Shown piece by piece: positions 8,151-14,276 of a stretch of DNA of 17,286 nucleotides. Position numbers and translations under genes: made by a program. This DNA comes from Pseudomonadales bacterium (GTDB lineage Bacteria; Pseudomonadota; Gammaproteobacteria; Pseudomonadales; Azotimanducaceae). The stretch spans positions 1 through 17,286 of the forward strand of contig JAKUTI010000028.1 of NCBI GenBank assembly GCA_022448765.1, given 5' to 3'. Each line of letters opens with the position of its first letter. Positions within the stretch are counted from its first letter, which is position 1. Under the pieces are notes generated by a model. It was given only the letters and a program-made list of their open reading frames with translations. It was not told the origin of the DNA and ran no database searches.

Positions 8151-8263
8151 CAACAAGTTTAGGCGTGCAACACAACTTCAATGCAGTCCTCCCTTTCAAG
8201 TGTCCTTCCCCCAGCGAAGTTGTTTTCAGCGGCTCCCGCCGCTGACACGCCTTTTTACTTTTC
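8151..8263 (+). ncRNA. Candidate small RNA, three-way junction with C/U-rich loop
   Basis: I do not recognise this as a known RNA family. Three helices nest exactly. P1 pairs AGGCGTG (8161-8167) with CACGCCT (8246-8252). P2 pairs ACAACTTC (8172-8179) with GAAGTTGT (8216-8223) and may extend by two A-U pairs past a bulged C. P3 pairs CAGCGG (8227-8232) with CCGCTG (8239-8244). All are perfect Watson-Crick. P2 encloses a 36-nt pyrimidine-rich loop with TCCTCCC (8187-8193) and TCCTTCCCCC (8203-8212), which could pair with Shine-Dalgarno sequences. P1 ends in TTTTTACTTTT, as an intrinsic terminator would. A strong promoter sits just upstream. The 3' end and expression are predictions only. Confidence 0.5.
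8227..8262 (+). terminator. Predicted intrinsic terminator of the small RNA
   Basis: A GC-rich 6-bp hairpin (CAGCGG, loop CTCCCG, CCGCTG) is followed by CACGCC and then TTTTTACTTTT at 8252-8262. The hairpin alone sits 7 bases from the T-run. The long-range P1 helix, whose 3' strand ends at 8252, brings paired RNA directly up to the T-run. The T-run is interrupted by AC, so termination may be partial. Confidence 0.4.
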
Positions 8264-8281
8264 CTTGCCGGGGGGCGCCTA

Positions 8282-8335
8282 AAGCGTCTTGGTCGCGGGA
8301 TGGGTCTTTGGGCCCGCTGGTCCCGCGCACCGCTT
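8282..8335. other. Long GC-rich hairpin in the merR-kinase intergenic region
   Basis: GGTCGCGGGA (8291-8300) pairs with TCCCGCG-C-ACC (8321-8331) over 10 bp with one bulged C. An outer helix AAGC (8282-8285) with GCTT (8332-8335) lies beyond an internal loop. A further inverted repeat, ATGGCCG (8360-8366) and CGGCCAT (8395-8401), follows. Together with the small RNA this accounts for most of the 349 bp between merR and the kinase gene. There is no T-run on either strand. It may be a 3' UTR element of the minus-strand operon or part of a longer plus-strand RNA. Confidence 0.35.
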
Positions 8336-8436
8336 CTTCTGAAAGTTCACTCCGATTCTATGGCCGTGCTTCAACATAGGAACACGACTTCGACCGGCCA
8401 TGCAGGCTGCAGATGCATTTCGCCGAAATAAATAGC

Positions 8437-9453
8437 TCAGTCGGTCAATAGCTTGAGCGCCGAACGAGCCTTTACGGAGATACCTTCCTTATAGTCCTCG
8501 AGATCGAACTCTTGGTCCCCCATCGCACCCACCAGATAACGCTTGTAGACCCCCTGCATTATCGCGCCCAGGCGCCAGTGCGAAAACGCCCGATAGTAAT
8601 TGATCCGTTCAAGGCCCCTGCCCGTCGCGCGTTCGTATCGTTCCTGAATCTCCTTACGTTCCGGAAACCCTTTTACCGCCGTTGGTGCTTTTTCTGCTCC
8701 ACGCTCGCGCTCGCCAACCGAAGGCCAGAAATTGAGCATGTACCCGACATCCGCGAGTGGGTCCCCTAGCGTGCAAAGTTCCCAATCAAGTAGCGCTGCC
8801 ATCCGGCCGTTGGCGACGATCATGTTGCCCGGACGATAGTCACCATGAACAATTGCCGATCCAACTTGTGCCGGCATGTCTTCGTTCAACAGCCTCAAAC
8901 TCTCGTCCATTTCAGGAATTTCATGCGTTTTGGTCGCTTCCCACTGCTTTGTCCACCGCTTAAGCTGACGTTGGAGGTACGCCTCCTTGCGACCAAGTTG
9001 TCCAAGACCAACGTCGTCCGGGTCGATTAAATGGAGGTTGGCGAGAACTTCGATAGCGTGGAGCCCAAACGAATATCGTTCAGCTTCCGCCATCTCTTGC
9101 ACAGGCTGTTGGTCGTGCAAAACCGCACCGCTCACAAAACCCATCAAGTAGAACGGCGCTTCGTTAACATCCGTGTCTTCGCATAACCCGTACGTAGGTG
9201 CTACGGGGACCGACGAACCCGCTAATGCTGATACGATCCGGTGTTCCCTGCCCATGTCGTGAGCGCTCTCTAAAACATGCCCCAGCGGCGGGCGCCGCAG
9301 CACATAGGCTGACCCTCGAGTATCGGTGAACTTGAATGTCAGATTCGAGTGACCCCCCGCGATGAGCTCAAAATCGAGTGGTGGCGTGATTTCGGGGATC
9401 TTATCCTGGACCCATGCCGTGACATTCGTCAGGTTTATTCCATCGATCATCAT
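8437..9453 (-). CDS. Second APH/ACAD10-11-type phosphotransferase
   Basis: This APH-fold kinase is closely related in design to the kinase domain of ACAD10/ACAD11, which phosphorylates hydroxyacyl-CoA. Seen in sequence are the Gly-rich loop AGGHSNLTFKF (32-42), N-lobe YVLRRPPLGH (50-59), catalytic HGDYRPGN (203-210; D205, N210) and DWELCTLGDPLADVGYML (223-240). The length of 338 residues is normal. The frame is open to 9504, but ATG 9453 has GGGGTGAAAG immediately upstream and gives MMIDGINL, so I choose it. It is the last gene of a minus-strand block after the flavin monooxygenase, with a 142-bp gap that may contain its own promoter. An imperfect hairpin (9458-9483) covers the ribosome site. 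It differs strongly from the kinase at 4426, so it is not a recent duplicate. Confidence 0.9.
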   Translation of the reverse strand: MMIDGINLTNVTAWVQDKIPEITPPLDFELIAGGHSNLTFKFTDTRGSAYVLRRPPLGHVLESAHDMGREHRIVSALAGSSVPVAPTYGLCEDTDVNEAPFYLMGFVSGAVLHDQQPVQEMAEAERYSFGLHAIEVLANLHLIDPDDVGLGQLGRKEAYLQRQLKRWTKQWEATKTHEIPEMDESLRLLNEDMPAQVGSAIVHGDYRPGNMIVANGRMAALLDWELCTLGDPLADVGYMLNFWPSVGERERGAEKAPTAVKGFPERKEIQERYERATGRGLERINYYRAFSHWRLGAIMQGVYKRYLVGAMGDQEFDLEDYKEGISVKARSALKLLTD

Positions 9454-9457
9454 TCTT

Positions 9458-9483
9458 TCACCCCAGGATTCCCGCTGTGGTGA
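9458..9483 (-). promoter_or_regulatory. Inverted repeat covering the ribosome-binding site of the second kinase
   Basis: On the minus strand TCACCACA (9483-9476) can pair with TGGGGTGA (9465-9458) with one mismatch in eight. The right arm contains the GGGGTGA ribosome site 4-10 bases before ATG 9453. A folded transcript would hide this site. The loop is 10 nt. Confidence 0.3.
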
Positions 9484-9595
9484 TAACCGGTCAAGGCACG
9501 CCACGTCAACCCTGTCATACTATCGAGATCGATCGCCGGCGAAATTTCCAACAACCACAACCTAAAGTAAGCGATTCGAATCACCGGAAGAGTAG

Positions 9596-10498
9596 CTATT
9601 TAAGTTGTTCCCTGACTCGACCCATCCGCTCAATCGTTGCAAGGGCCTCGTCCTGATCTCTCGATATATTTCGCATCAGCACATCTGTAAAACCAAGCTC
9701 CTTATATTCGTTTAAGCGTGCCGCGACCGAGTCTATGTCCCCCACAATAAGTGCGTCCGGATCGAAACCGCGATAATTTCCGAGGTAGGGATCCATCTGA
9801 CGCTTTGCCTCCACCATCGATTTCCCGACAACGACGTCGCGTCGCAACGCGACGGCACCCTCGGCTTTCTCCGAGTGCTCACATGCCTCGCGATAAACTC
9901 CAAGCTGGTGTCGTGTTGCATCGAACACGCTTCCGGGATCACCCAGCCAACCATCTCCGAGACGGGCAGCCCGTTCGATGGCTACATCTGCTGTCGCACC
10001 GATCCAGATGTCAATAGGTTGTGGAGGCAACGGTGAAATTTGCGCCCCCCTCAACTGCCAGTACCCATCGTGATCGAGTGTTTCTCCCGACCACAGTCGA
10101 CGCAACAGGACCACCGCATCTTCGAACATGGCTCGTCGGTCACGATGCGAAACACCCATCCCCTGACTTTGTCGTTGTTCACCGCCTAGCGCACACTGCA
10201 GGATAAATCGGCCTTGCGTGACGCACGCCAGCGTTGCAGTTTGCTCCGCGACAAGAACCGGGTTCCATAGAGGCAACAGATACAGGGCTCCACAATCACG
10301 CTGATCCCATTCCGCAAGGATTCGCCCCAATATAGGGCTATTCTGGTAGTACGGAGCTGTCGTGACGTGATGGTCGCCAACAAACAATGAATCAAGTCCT
10401 GCGTCCCTGGCTCGTGCCGCTCGAGCAATGATGTTTCGCGCACCTTCCCGGTAATCGCGAGTTGGCTGCATCGTGGCGATGGAAATCCCGATACGCAC
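9596..10498 (-). CDS. Luciferase-like (LLM class) flavin-dependent oxidoreductase
   Basis: This is a TIM-barrel monooxygenase of the bacterial luciferase superfamily, using FMNH2 or F420H2. At 300 residues it has family-typical features. The N-terminal strand MRIGISIATM leads to ARAARARDAGLDSLFVGDHH (~25-44). The barrel core contains NPVLVAEQTATLACVTQGRF and the AMFEDAVVLLRRLWSGE helix. Next comes PPQPIDIWIGATADVAIERAARLGDGWL, the usual WIG-G...A.R.GDGW region, and the C-terminus has ALIVGDIDSVAARLNEYKELGFTDVLMR. The start is GTG at 10498, immediately after the TAA of the NUDIX gene, with GGGAGGAG about 5 bases upstream, so translation is coupled. The substrate is unknown. Confidence 0.88.
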   Translation of the reverse strand: MRIGISIATMQPTRDYREGARNIIARAARARDAGLDSLFVGDHHVTTAPYYQNSPILGRILAEWDQRDCGALYLLPLWNPVLVAEQTATLACVTQGRFILQCALGGEQRQSQGMGVSHRDRRAMFEDAVVLLRRLWSGETLDHDGYWQLRGAQISPLPPQPIDIWIGATADVAIERAARLGDGWLGDPGSVFDATRHQLGVYREACEHSEKAEGAVALRRDVVVGKSMVEAKRQMDPYLGNYRGFDPDALIVGDIDSVAARLNEYKELGFTDVLMRNISRDQDEALATIERMGRVREQLK

Positions 10499-11053
10499 TT
10501 ATGCTCCTCCCTCAGTCGCGGTCGCGTAGCCCTGCATACGTTGCCGGATTTCACTTCGGCCAACTCGCCTCACCTCATGGCACCTCAAACGATCGTTCTC
10601 AAAAACGAAGTCGCCAAAAATACAATCTCCAGCAAGTACCCTCGGTAGCCAAAGGGCATCGTCCTGCCACATCTTGTCATACGGAATTTCACCTATGTCA
10701 CACCAAAAGGGATTAGCTTCGTTCGTCGAGACAGCATCGCCCTCGAACATCGTCGATGTATACACGTAGCCTGTCATGGAGAACCCGTTACCAAAATCAT
10801 GAAACCGCAATGCGGCGGCGGGATTAAGAGACCCCACCCGGATACCGACTTCTTCACGCACTTCCCGCACTGCACATTGATAGATCGATTCGTCTTCTTC
10901 GAGGCGACCGCCCGGCGCGTTGATTCGCCCAGCTCCATGACCCGTTAGCTTGTGGATCAATAAGACCGAAGAATCTCGCAAGAGGTATACCAGCGTGCCC
11001 TGCTCGAGCGGAGTCCAATTAGACGGCAATATAGTTTTTCGCTTCACCTTCAC
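10499..11053 (-). CDS. MTH1-like NUDIX hydrolase (probable oxidised-nucleotide pyrophosphatase)
   Basis: This NUDIX hydrolase probably removes pyrophosphate from oxidised purine nucleotides such as 8-oxo-dGTP. A perfect Nudix box occupies residues 49-71 (G-x5-E-x7-REV-x-EE-x-G-I: G49, E55, R63, E64, E67, E68, G70). Downstream, FWCDIGEIPYDKMWQDDALW (116-135) with W129, D131 and D132 closely resembles the MWPDDSYW segment of human MTH1, whose Trp and two Asp bind the oxidised base. The later IFGDFVFE also matches. The 184-residue length includes a longer C-terminal tail than MTH1. It starts at ATG 11053. The luciferase-like gene follows with no gap, and dUTPase lies 237 bp upstream, suggesting nucleotide-pool cleaning. 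The exact substrate is inferred. Confidence 0.88.
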   Translation of the reverse strand: MKVKRKTILPSNWTPLEQGTLVYLLRDSSVLLIHKLTGHGAGRINAPGGRLEEDESIYQCAVREVREEVGIRVGSLNPAAALRFHDFGNGFSMTGYVYTSTMFEGDAVSTNEANPFWCDIGEIPYDKMWQDDALWLPRVLAGDCIFGDFVFENDRLRCHEVRRVGRSEIRQRMQGYATATEGGA

Positions 11054-11107
11054 CGCACGAGCGCCTTGGCTTCGGGCTTGGCCTTAATCTAACAGGTGGT
11101 CGTGATG

Positions 11108-11209
11108 CTATTTAAAAGTTTTCATGGGACCAAGTTTTTTCGATCGGCAATCGACTTCATCGATACATCCTGCCGCCGCCACATACATCCAGAGTCTTCT
11201 TGGTGACAT
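11108..11209 (-). CDS. Possible 33-residue small protein between dUTPase and NUDIX genes
   Basis: In the 237-bp gap an ATG at 11209 opens a frame ending in TAG at 11108. The protein begins MSPRRLWMYVAAAGC and ends KKLGPMKTFK. It contains two Cys, Trp and Tyr and a basic tail. I do not recognise it. No convincing ribosome site precedes the ATG, and a GTG directly before it is an alternative start. An overlapping plus-strand frame at 11124-11237 competes with it. The call is weak and rests only on the protein-like composition and strand agreement with its neighbours. Confidence 0.2.
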   Translation of the reverse strand: MSPRRLWMYVAAAGCIDEVDCRSKKLGPMKTFK

Positions 11210-11290
11210 CACGAACGCGAACACGGGCGCACGGTAACCCCCGCCCCTACCTCTTTCGTTTTGTCCGTTTCGACCGTCTGACAGCTAAAG

Positions 11291-11932
11291 TCAAGAGGAA
11301 CTCTTGTCGGGATAACGCCTTTCTAACGCGTCTAGAAGTTCCTCCTCAAACGAATCAGATACCGGGTTAAGCTCTCCCAAGAGCTCACTTAGGTGTTCAT
11401 TATCTTCGCGCCCGTGCCAAACCTTTTCGTAACGGCCCTCTTTGTAACCATGCGCCTGTCTAAATCGGTTTAAAACGTTTTTGCCGACGTACTTTTCAAA
11501 CAATTCATCAAGCGACATTGGCAACGCGTTCAAAACATCGACGAACGTTGCAACATCGAAGTTCGGATGGGTGAGCGCGTGGCTAGCAAGCGCTTCAACC
11601 GTATGGCGAAAATCCCCACCCCCGTTTTCGTTGGCGCGTACAAACATCTCGCGTGCAAGTTCAGTGCCGACTAAATCATCGCGAATGAGATCAGACAAGC
11701 CGAAGTGCCAGATATCAACGATTTCGAGCTTAACCTGTTCAATATCCGCAACCTGCCGTTTCCACCATTTCCATCCGAAATGATCGAGCAGTTCTGCACA
11801 CTCAACCCACACAGCTCGGTAATACTCGAATCCCTGATTACGCCAATCAGGATGTACTTCGTCGTTGTGCTCAGCTTGCATCCTTGCCATCACGGCCAAC
11901 CGACCAGCAAAGACCTGTTCAGGGTTCACCAA
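11291..11932 (-). CDS. Dimeric all-alpha dUTP diphosphatase
   Basis: This enzyme hydrolyses dUTP (and often dUDP) to dUMP and pyrophosphate, keeping uracil out of DNA. It belongs to the dimeric all-alpha NTP-PPase group (dUTPase_2), not the trimeric Dut fold. The signature W-V-E-C-A-E-L-L-D-H-F-G-W-K-W-W-K (42-58) provides E44 and E47. The second metal pair is E70 and D73 in KLEIVDIWHF (68-77). At 213 residues it is complete, ending in TGA. The frame starts with TTG 11932, immediately followed by GTG 11929. GAGGA lies upstream at a spacing that suits either. Only 45 bp separate it from the divergent hydroxyacid dehydrogenase, so the two promoters overlap. The MTH1-like NUDIX gene downstream shares the pool-cleaning role. 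Confidence 0.9.
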   Translation of the reverse strand: MVNPEQVFAGRLAVMARMQAEHNDEVHPDWRNQGFEYYRAVWVECAELLDHFGWKWWKRQVADIEQVKLEIVDIWHFGLSDLIRDDLVGTELAREMFVRANENGGGDFRHTVEALASHALTHPNFDVATFVDVLNALPMSLDELFEKYVGKNVLNRFRQAHGYKEGRYEKVWHGREDNEHLSELLGELNPVSDSFEEELLDALERRYPDKSSS

Positions 11933-11977
11933 TCCGATTCCTCACTTCCGTCGCGCCTTATTTGTTATTGTGCGCGA

Positions 11978-12985
11978 ATGCCTGCACCAGCGACAACACT
12001 GGTCATGCACCCTTTCGTGCGGGAAGAGCTTCTGCACGACAGGCATATCGCAAGACTAGACACGCTTTGTTCACTCGCTTCTCGTAACCCTTTCCCATCG
12101 TTCGATAATGCGCCACAAAAGACACTGGCGAAGACAGAAATCTTGATCACCAGTTGGGGTTGCCCGAGCATCGACCGGGCCGTACTCAACCAACTACCCA
12201 AATTAAAACTCATCGCGCACTTGGCCGGGAGCGTCAAGGGATTCATCGATGAATACGCGTGGCGGCGGGGTGTGAAGGTGACGAACGCGGTCGCCGCCAA
12301 TGCTGTCCCTGTCGCCGAATATACGCTCGCAGCAATCTTATTCGCCAATAAACGCATTTTTCAGCTCAATCGTGCCTATCGCAAAGTTCGTGAAAACAGA
12401 TCTCCATGGTCTCGAGAGGCACCCGACGTCGGGAACTACCGCAAAACCATCGGCCTCGTGGGAGCTTCACACATTGGCCGCCTAGTACTTCAATACCTGC
12501 AACAGCACGATTTTAACCTGCTCCTGTACGATCCTTATGTATCTCCCTTAGATGCTAGAGATCTTGGTGCCGCCAAGGTCGGGCTCGCCGAGCTCGCCAG
12601 CCAAAGCGACGTGGTGTCACTTCACGCCCCATTGCTCCCCGAGACTCGTCACATGTTTGGTAGCCGAGAGCTCAATCTAATGAAGGATCACGCCACCCTC
12701 ATCAATACTGCGCGTGGCGGGCTCATTGATCAGGAGGCCCTCACGCAAGAATTAGCTAATGGTCGACTCTTCGCCGTGCTTGATACAACCGATCCCGAGG
12801 TCCTAGACCCGAAATCGCCTCTATATGAGCTTCCGAACGTATTCTTGACACCTCACATCGCCGGGTCGTTGGGGAACGAAACACAACGTTTAGCTGAGTG
12901 TATCCTCGAAGAAATCGCGCGCTTCGTAAAAAATGCGCCGCTACAGCATGCGGTCAAGCGCGAAGAGCTGGATCGACTGGCTTAG
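11978..12985 (+). CDS. D-isomer-specific 2-hydroxyacid dehydrogenase, NAD(P)-dependent
   Basis: This cytoplasmic dehydrogenase interconverts a 2-oxo acid and a D-2-hydroxy acid. The 335 residues contain the nucleotide-binding GLVGASHIGR (159-168). Catalytic residues are R246 in NTARGGLID, E274 in LDTTDPEV and H293 in TPHIAGS. It also has the family's N-terminal catalytic-domain segment IAHLAGSVKGFIDEYAWRRGVKVTNA (79-104). The ATG at 11978 is chosen. The frame is open far upstream to 11705, but that part reads backwards through the dUTPase gene. No ribosome site is evident before ATG 11978. It is divergent from dUTPase and lies 93 bp before the acyl-CoA dehydrogenase pair, with which it might be co-transcribed. 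The substrate is unknown. Confidence 0.9.
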   Translation: MPAPATTLVMHPFVREELLHDRHIARLDTLCSLASRNPFPSFDNAPQKTLAKTEILITSWGCPSIDRAVLNQLPKLKLIAHLAGSVKGFIDEYAWRRGVKVTNAVAANAVPVAEYTLAAILFANKRIFQLNRAYRKVRENRSPWSREAPDVGNYRKTIGLVGASHIGRLVLQYLQQHDFNLLLYDPYVSPLDARDLGAAKVGLAELASQSDVVSLHAPLLPETRHMFGSRELNLMKDHATLINTARGGLIDQEALTQELANGRLFAVLDTTDPEVLDPKSPLYELPNVFLTPHIAGSLGNETQRLAECILEEIARFVKNAPLQHAVKREELDRLA

Positions 12986-13078
12986 GCACGCCCCTCACGC
13001 CCATCAAACCGACAACCTCTTCTTTAGCTGCTCATTGATCAGGTAGACTCCCTTTCTTCAGTGCCAAGTGGAGACGAA

Positions 13079-14275
13079 ATGGATCTTTCTTATGGTCCCG
13101 AATACGAGGCGTTCCGCGAAGACGTTCGAGGGTTTATCGAAACGAATCGTGACCGCGCTCCGCGTGGTGAATCGATGAAGTCCGAGCGCGCTCAAAGTTG
13201 GCAGAAGCTTCTCATTGAGAAAGGCTATACGGCGCGGACGATACCGAAAGAATATGGCGGGCACGGGGGTGAGCCCGACATTATCAAAGCTAGAATCATC
13301 GGCGAAGAATTCGCTCGTTCACAAACTCCCGCCGGCTTGGGTGGTCAGGGCATTTCCATGCTGGTACCCACGTTGTTGGAATTGGGTACCGAGGAGCAGA
13401 AAAAGCAATTTATACCTCCGACTCTCGGTGGCGAAATGATCTGGTGCCAAGGGTATTCGGAACCAAATGCCGGAAGCGACCTCGCCAGTTTACGTACGTC
13501 AGCGGTCCTCGACGGTGATGAATGGGTCGTGAATGGCTCGAAGATTTGGACTTCAACTGCTCACCTGGCCGATTGGATATTTTGCCTCGTCCGTACAGAA
13601 CCGGACGCCCCGAAACATCAAGGCATCAGCTTCCTCCTTTTTCAAATGGATACACCAGGAATCGAAATTCGGCCACTCGTCGACATGACCATGGCTGCCA
13701 ATTTCAACGAAGTGTTTTTTACTGATGTTCGGGTGCCGAAGGATCAAATCGTCGGCAAACGCGGCGAAGGCTGGTTCGTGGCGAACGCGATCCTGGGGCA
13801 CGAGCGCGATTCGCTCGGCGACCCAAATGCGACACTCACTCGATTAAATCGACTCATCGAACTCGCCCGACAGGAGACAGTGGCTGGTCAACGCCTAATC
13901 GACAATCCCGTCTTTCGTGATCGACTGATGAAGATCCAAGCACGCGTTATGTCGCTTCGTTTCAACGACCAGCGCGTCCTTTCATCACGAATCAACAAGA
14001 CGGATGCCCGACTCGCGCGAATGATCTCCAAGCTCCAGGGAACTGAGTTGCGCCACGACTTAGAGGGTCTTGCAATCGATATCATGGGAGAAATCGGGCT
14101 AATGTACGGTAGCAGCGACTACCTCACAGACAACGGTTCATGGCAAATGCAGTACATGTACTTCCTAGGATTGATCATCGGTGGAGGAACATCTCAAATC
14201 CAGAAAAATATCATCAGTGAACGCGGGCTAGGCATGCCGAAAGAGCCCAAATTCGAACAAAGAGCCGAGGCGTAG
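13079..14275 (+). CDS. Acyl-CoA dehydrogenase, FAD-binding subunit of a two-gene pair
   Basis: This FAD enzyme introduces an alpha-beta double bond into acyl-CoA. Its 398 residues show the three-part fold: N-terminal helices, middle barrel with YSEPNAGSDLASLRT (126-140) and KIWTSTAHLADW (155-166) that contact flavin and acyl-CoA, and a C-terminal helical domain. LGHER (239-243) offers E242 as a possible catalytic base of the FadE type. The ATG at 13079 has GTGGAG about 6 bases upstream; a GTG 18 bases earlier is less likely. The second subunit starts one base after its TAG. Such adjacent unequal pairs form alpha2-beta2 enzymes in steroid and other ring/side-chain degradation (FadE28/FadE29-like). 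Heteromer formation here is inferred, and the substrate is unknown. Confidence 0.92.
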   Translation: MDLSYGPEYEAFREDVRGFIETNRDRAPRGESMKSERAQSWQKLLIEKGYTARTIPKEYGGHGGEPDIIKARIIGEEFARSQTPAGLGGQGISMLVPTLLELGTEEQKKQFIPPTLGGEMIWCQGYSEPNAGSDLASLRTSAVLDGDEWVVNGSKIWTSTAHLADWIFCLVRTEPDAPKHQGISFLLFQMDTPGIEIRPLVDMTMAANFNEVFFTDVRVPKDQIVGKRGEGWFVANAILGHERDSLGDPNATLTRLNRLIELARQETVAGQRLIDNPVFRDRLMKIQARVMSLRFNDQRVLSSRINKTDARLARMISKLQGTELRHDLEGLAIDIMGEIGLMYGSSDYLTDNGSWQMQYMYFLGLIIGGGTSQIQKNIISERGLGMPKEPKFEQRAEA

Positions 14276-14276
14276 A

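Noticed and set aside
8143..8379. 78-codon plus-strand reading frame after the strong promoter
   Set aside because: It has no ribosome site, its composition is not protein-like (rich in Arg, Ser, Pro with scattered Cys and no recognisable domain), and it runs through the predicted RNA helices and the terminator.
4426..9453. Reading the two APH-fold kinases as antibiotic-resistance genes
   Set aside because: Both have the ACAD10/11-like N-lobe (RLPPP / RRPP) and DWEL-x3-G motifs and lie among acyl-CoA genes, not in a resistance setting; no mobile element is present.
11124..11237. 37-codon plus-strand frame in the dUTPase-NUDIX gap
   Set aside because: It has low-complexity Ser/Thr/Ala composition and no ribosome site, runs opposite to both neighbours, and overlaps the slightly better minus-strand candidate.
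11705..11977. N-terminal extension of the hydroxyacid dehydrogenase frame
   Set aside because: These 91 codons lie antisense within the dUTPase gene and resemble no dehydrogenase; ATG 11978 gives the family N-terminus.
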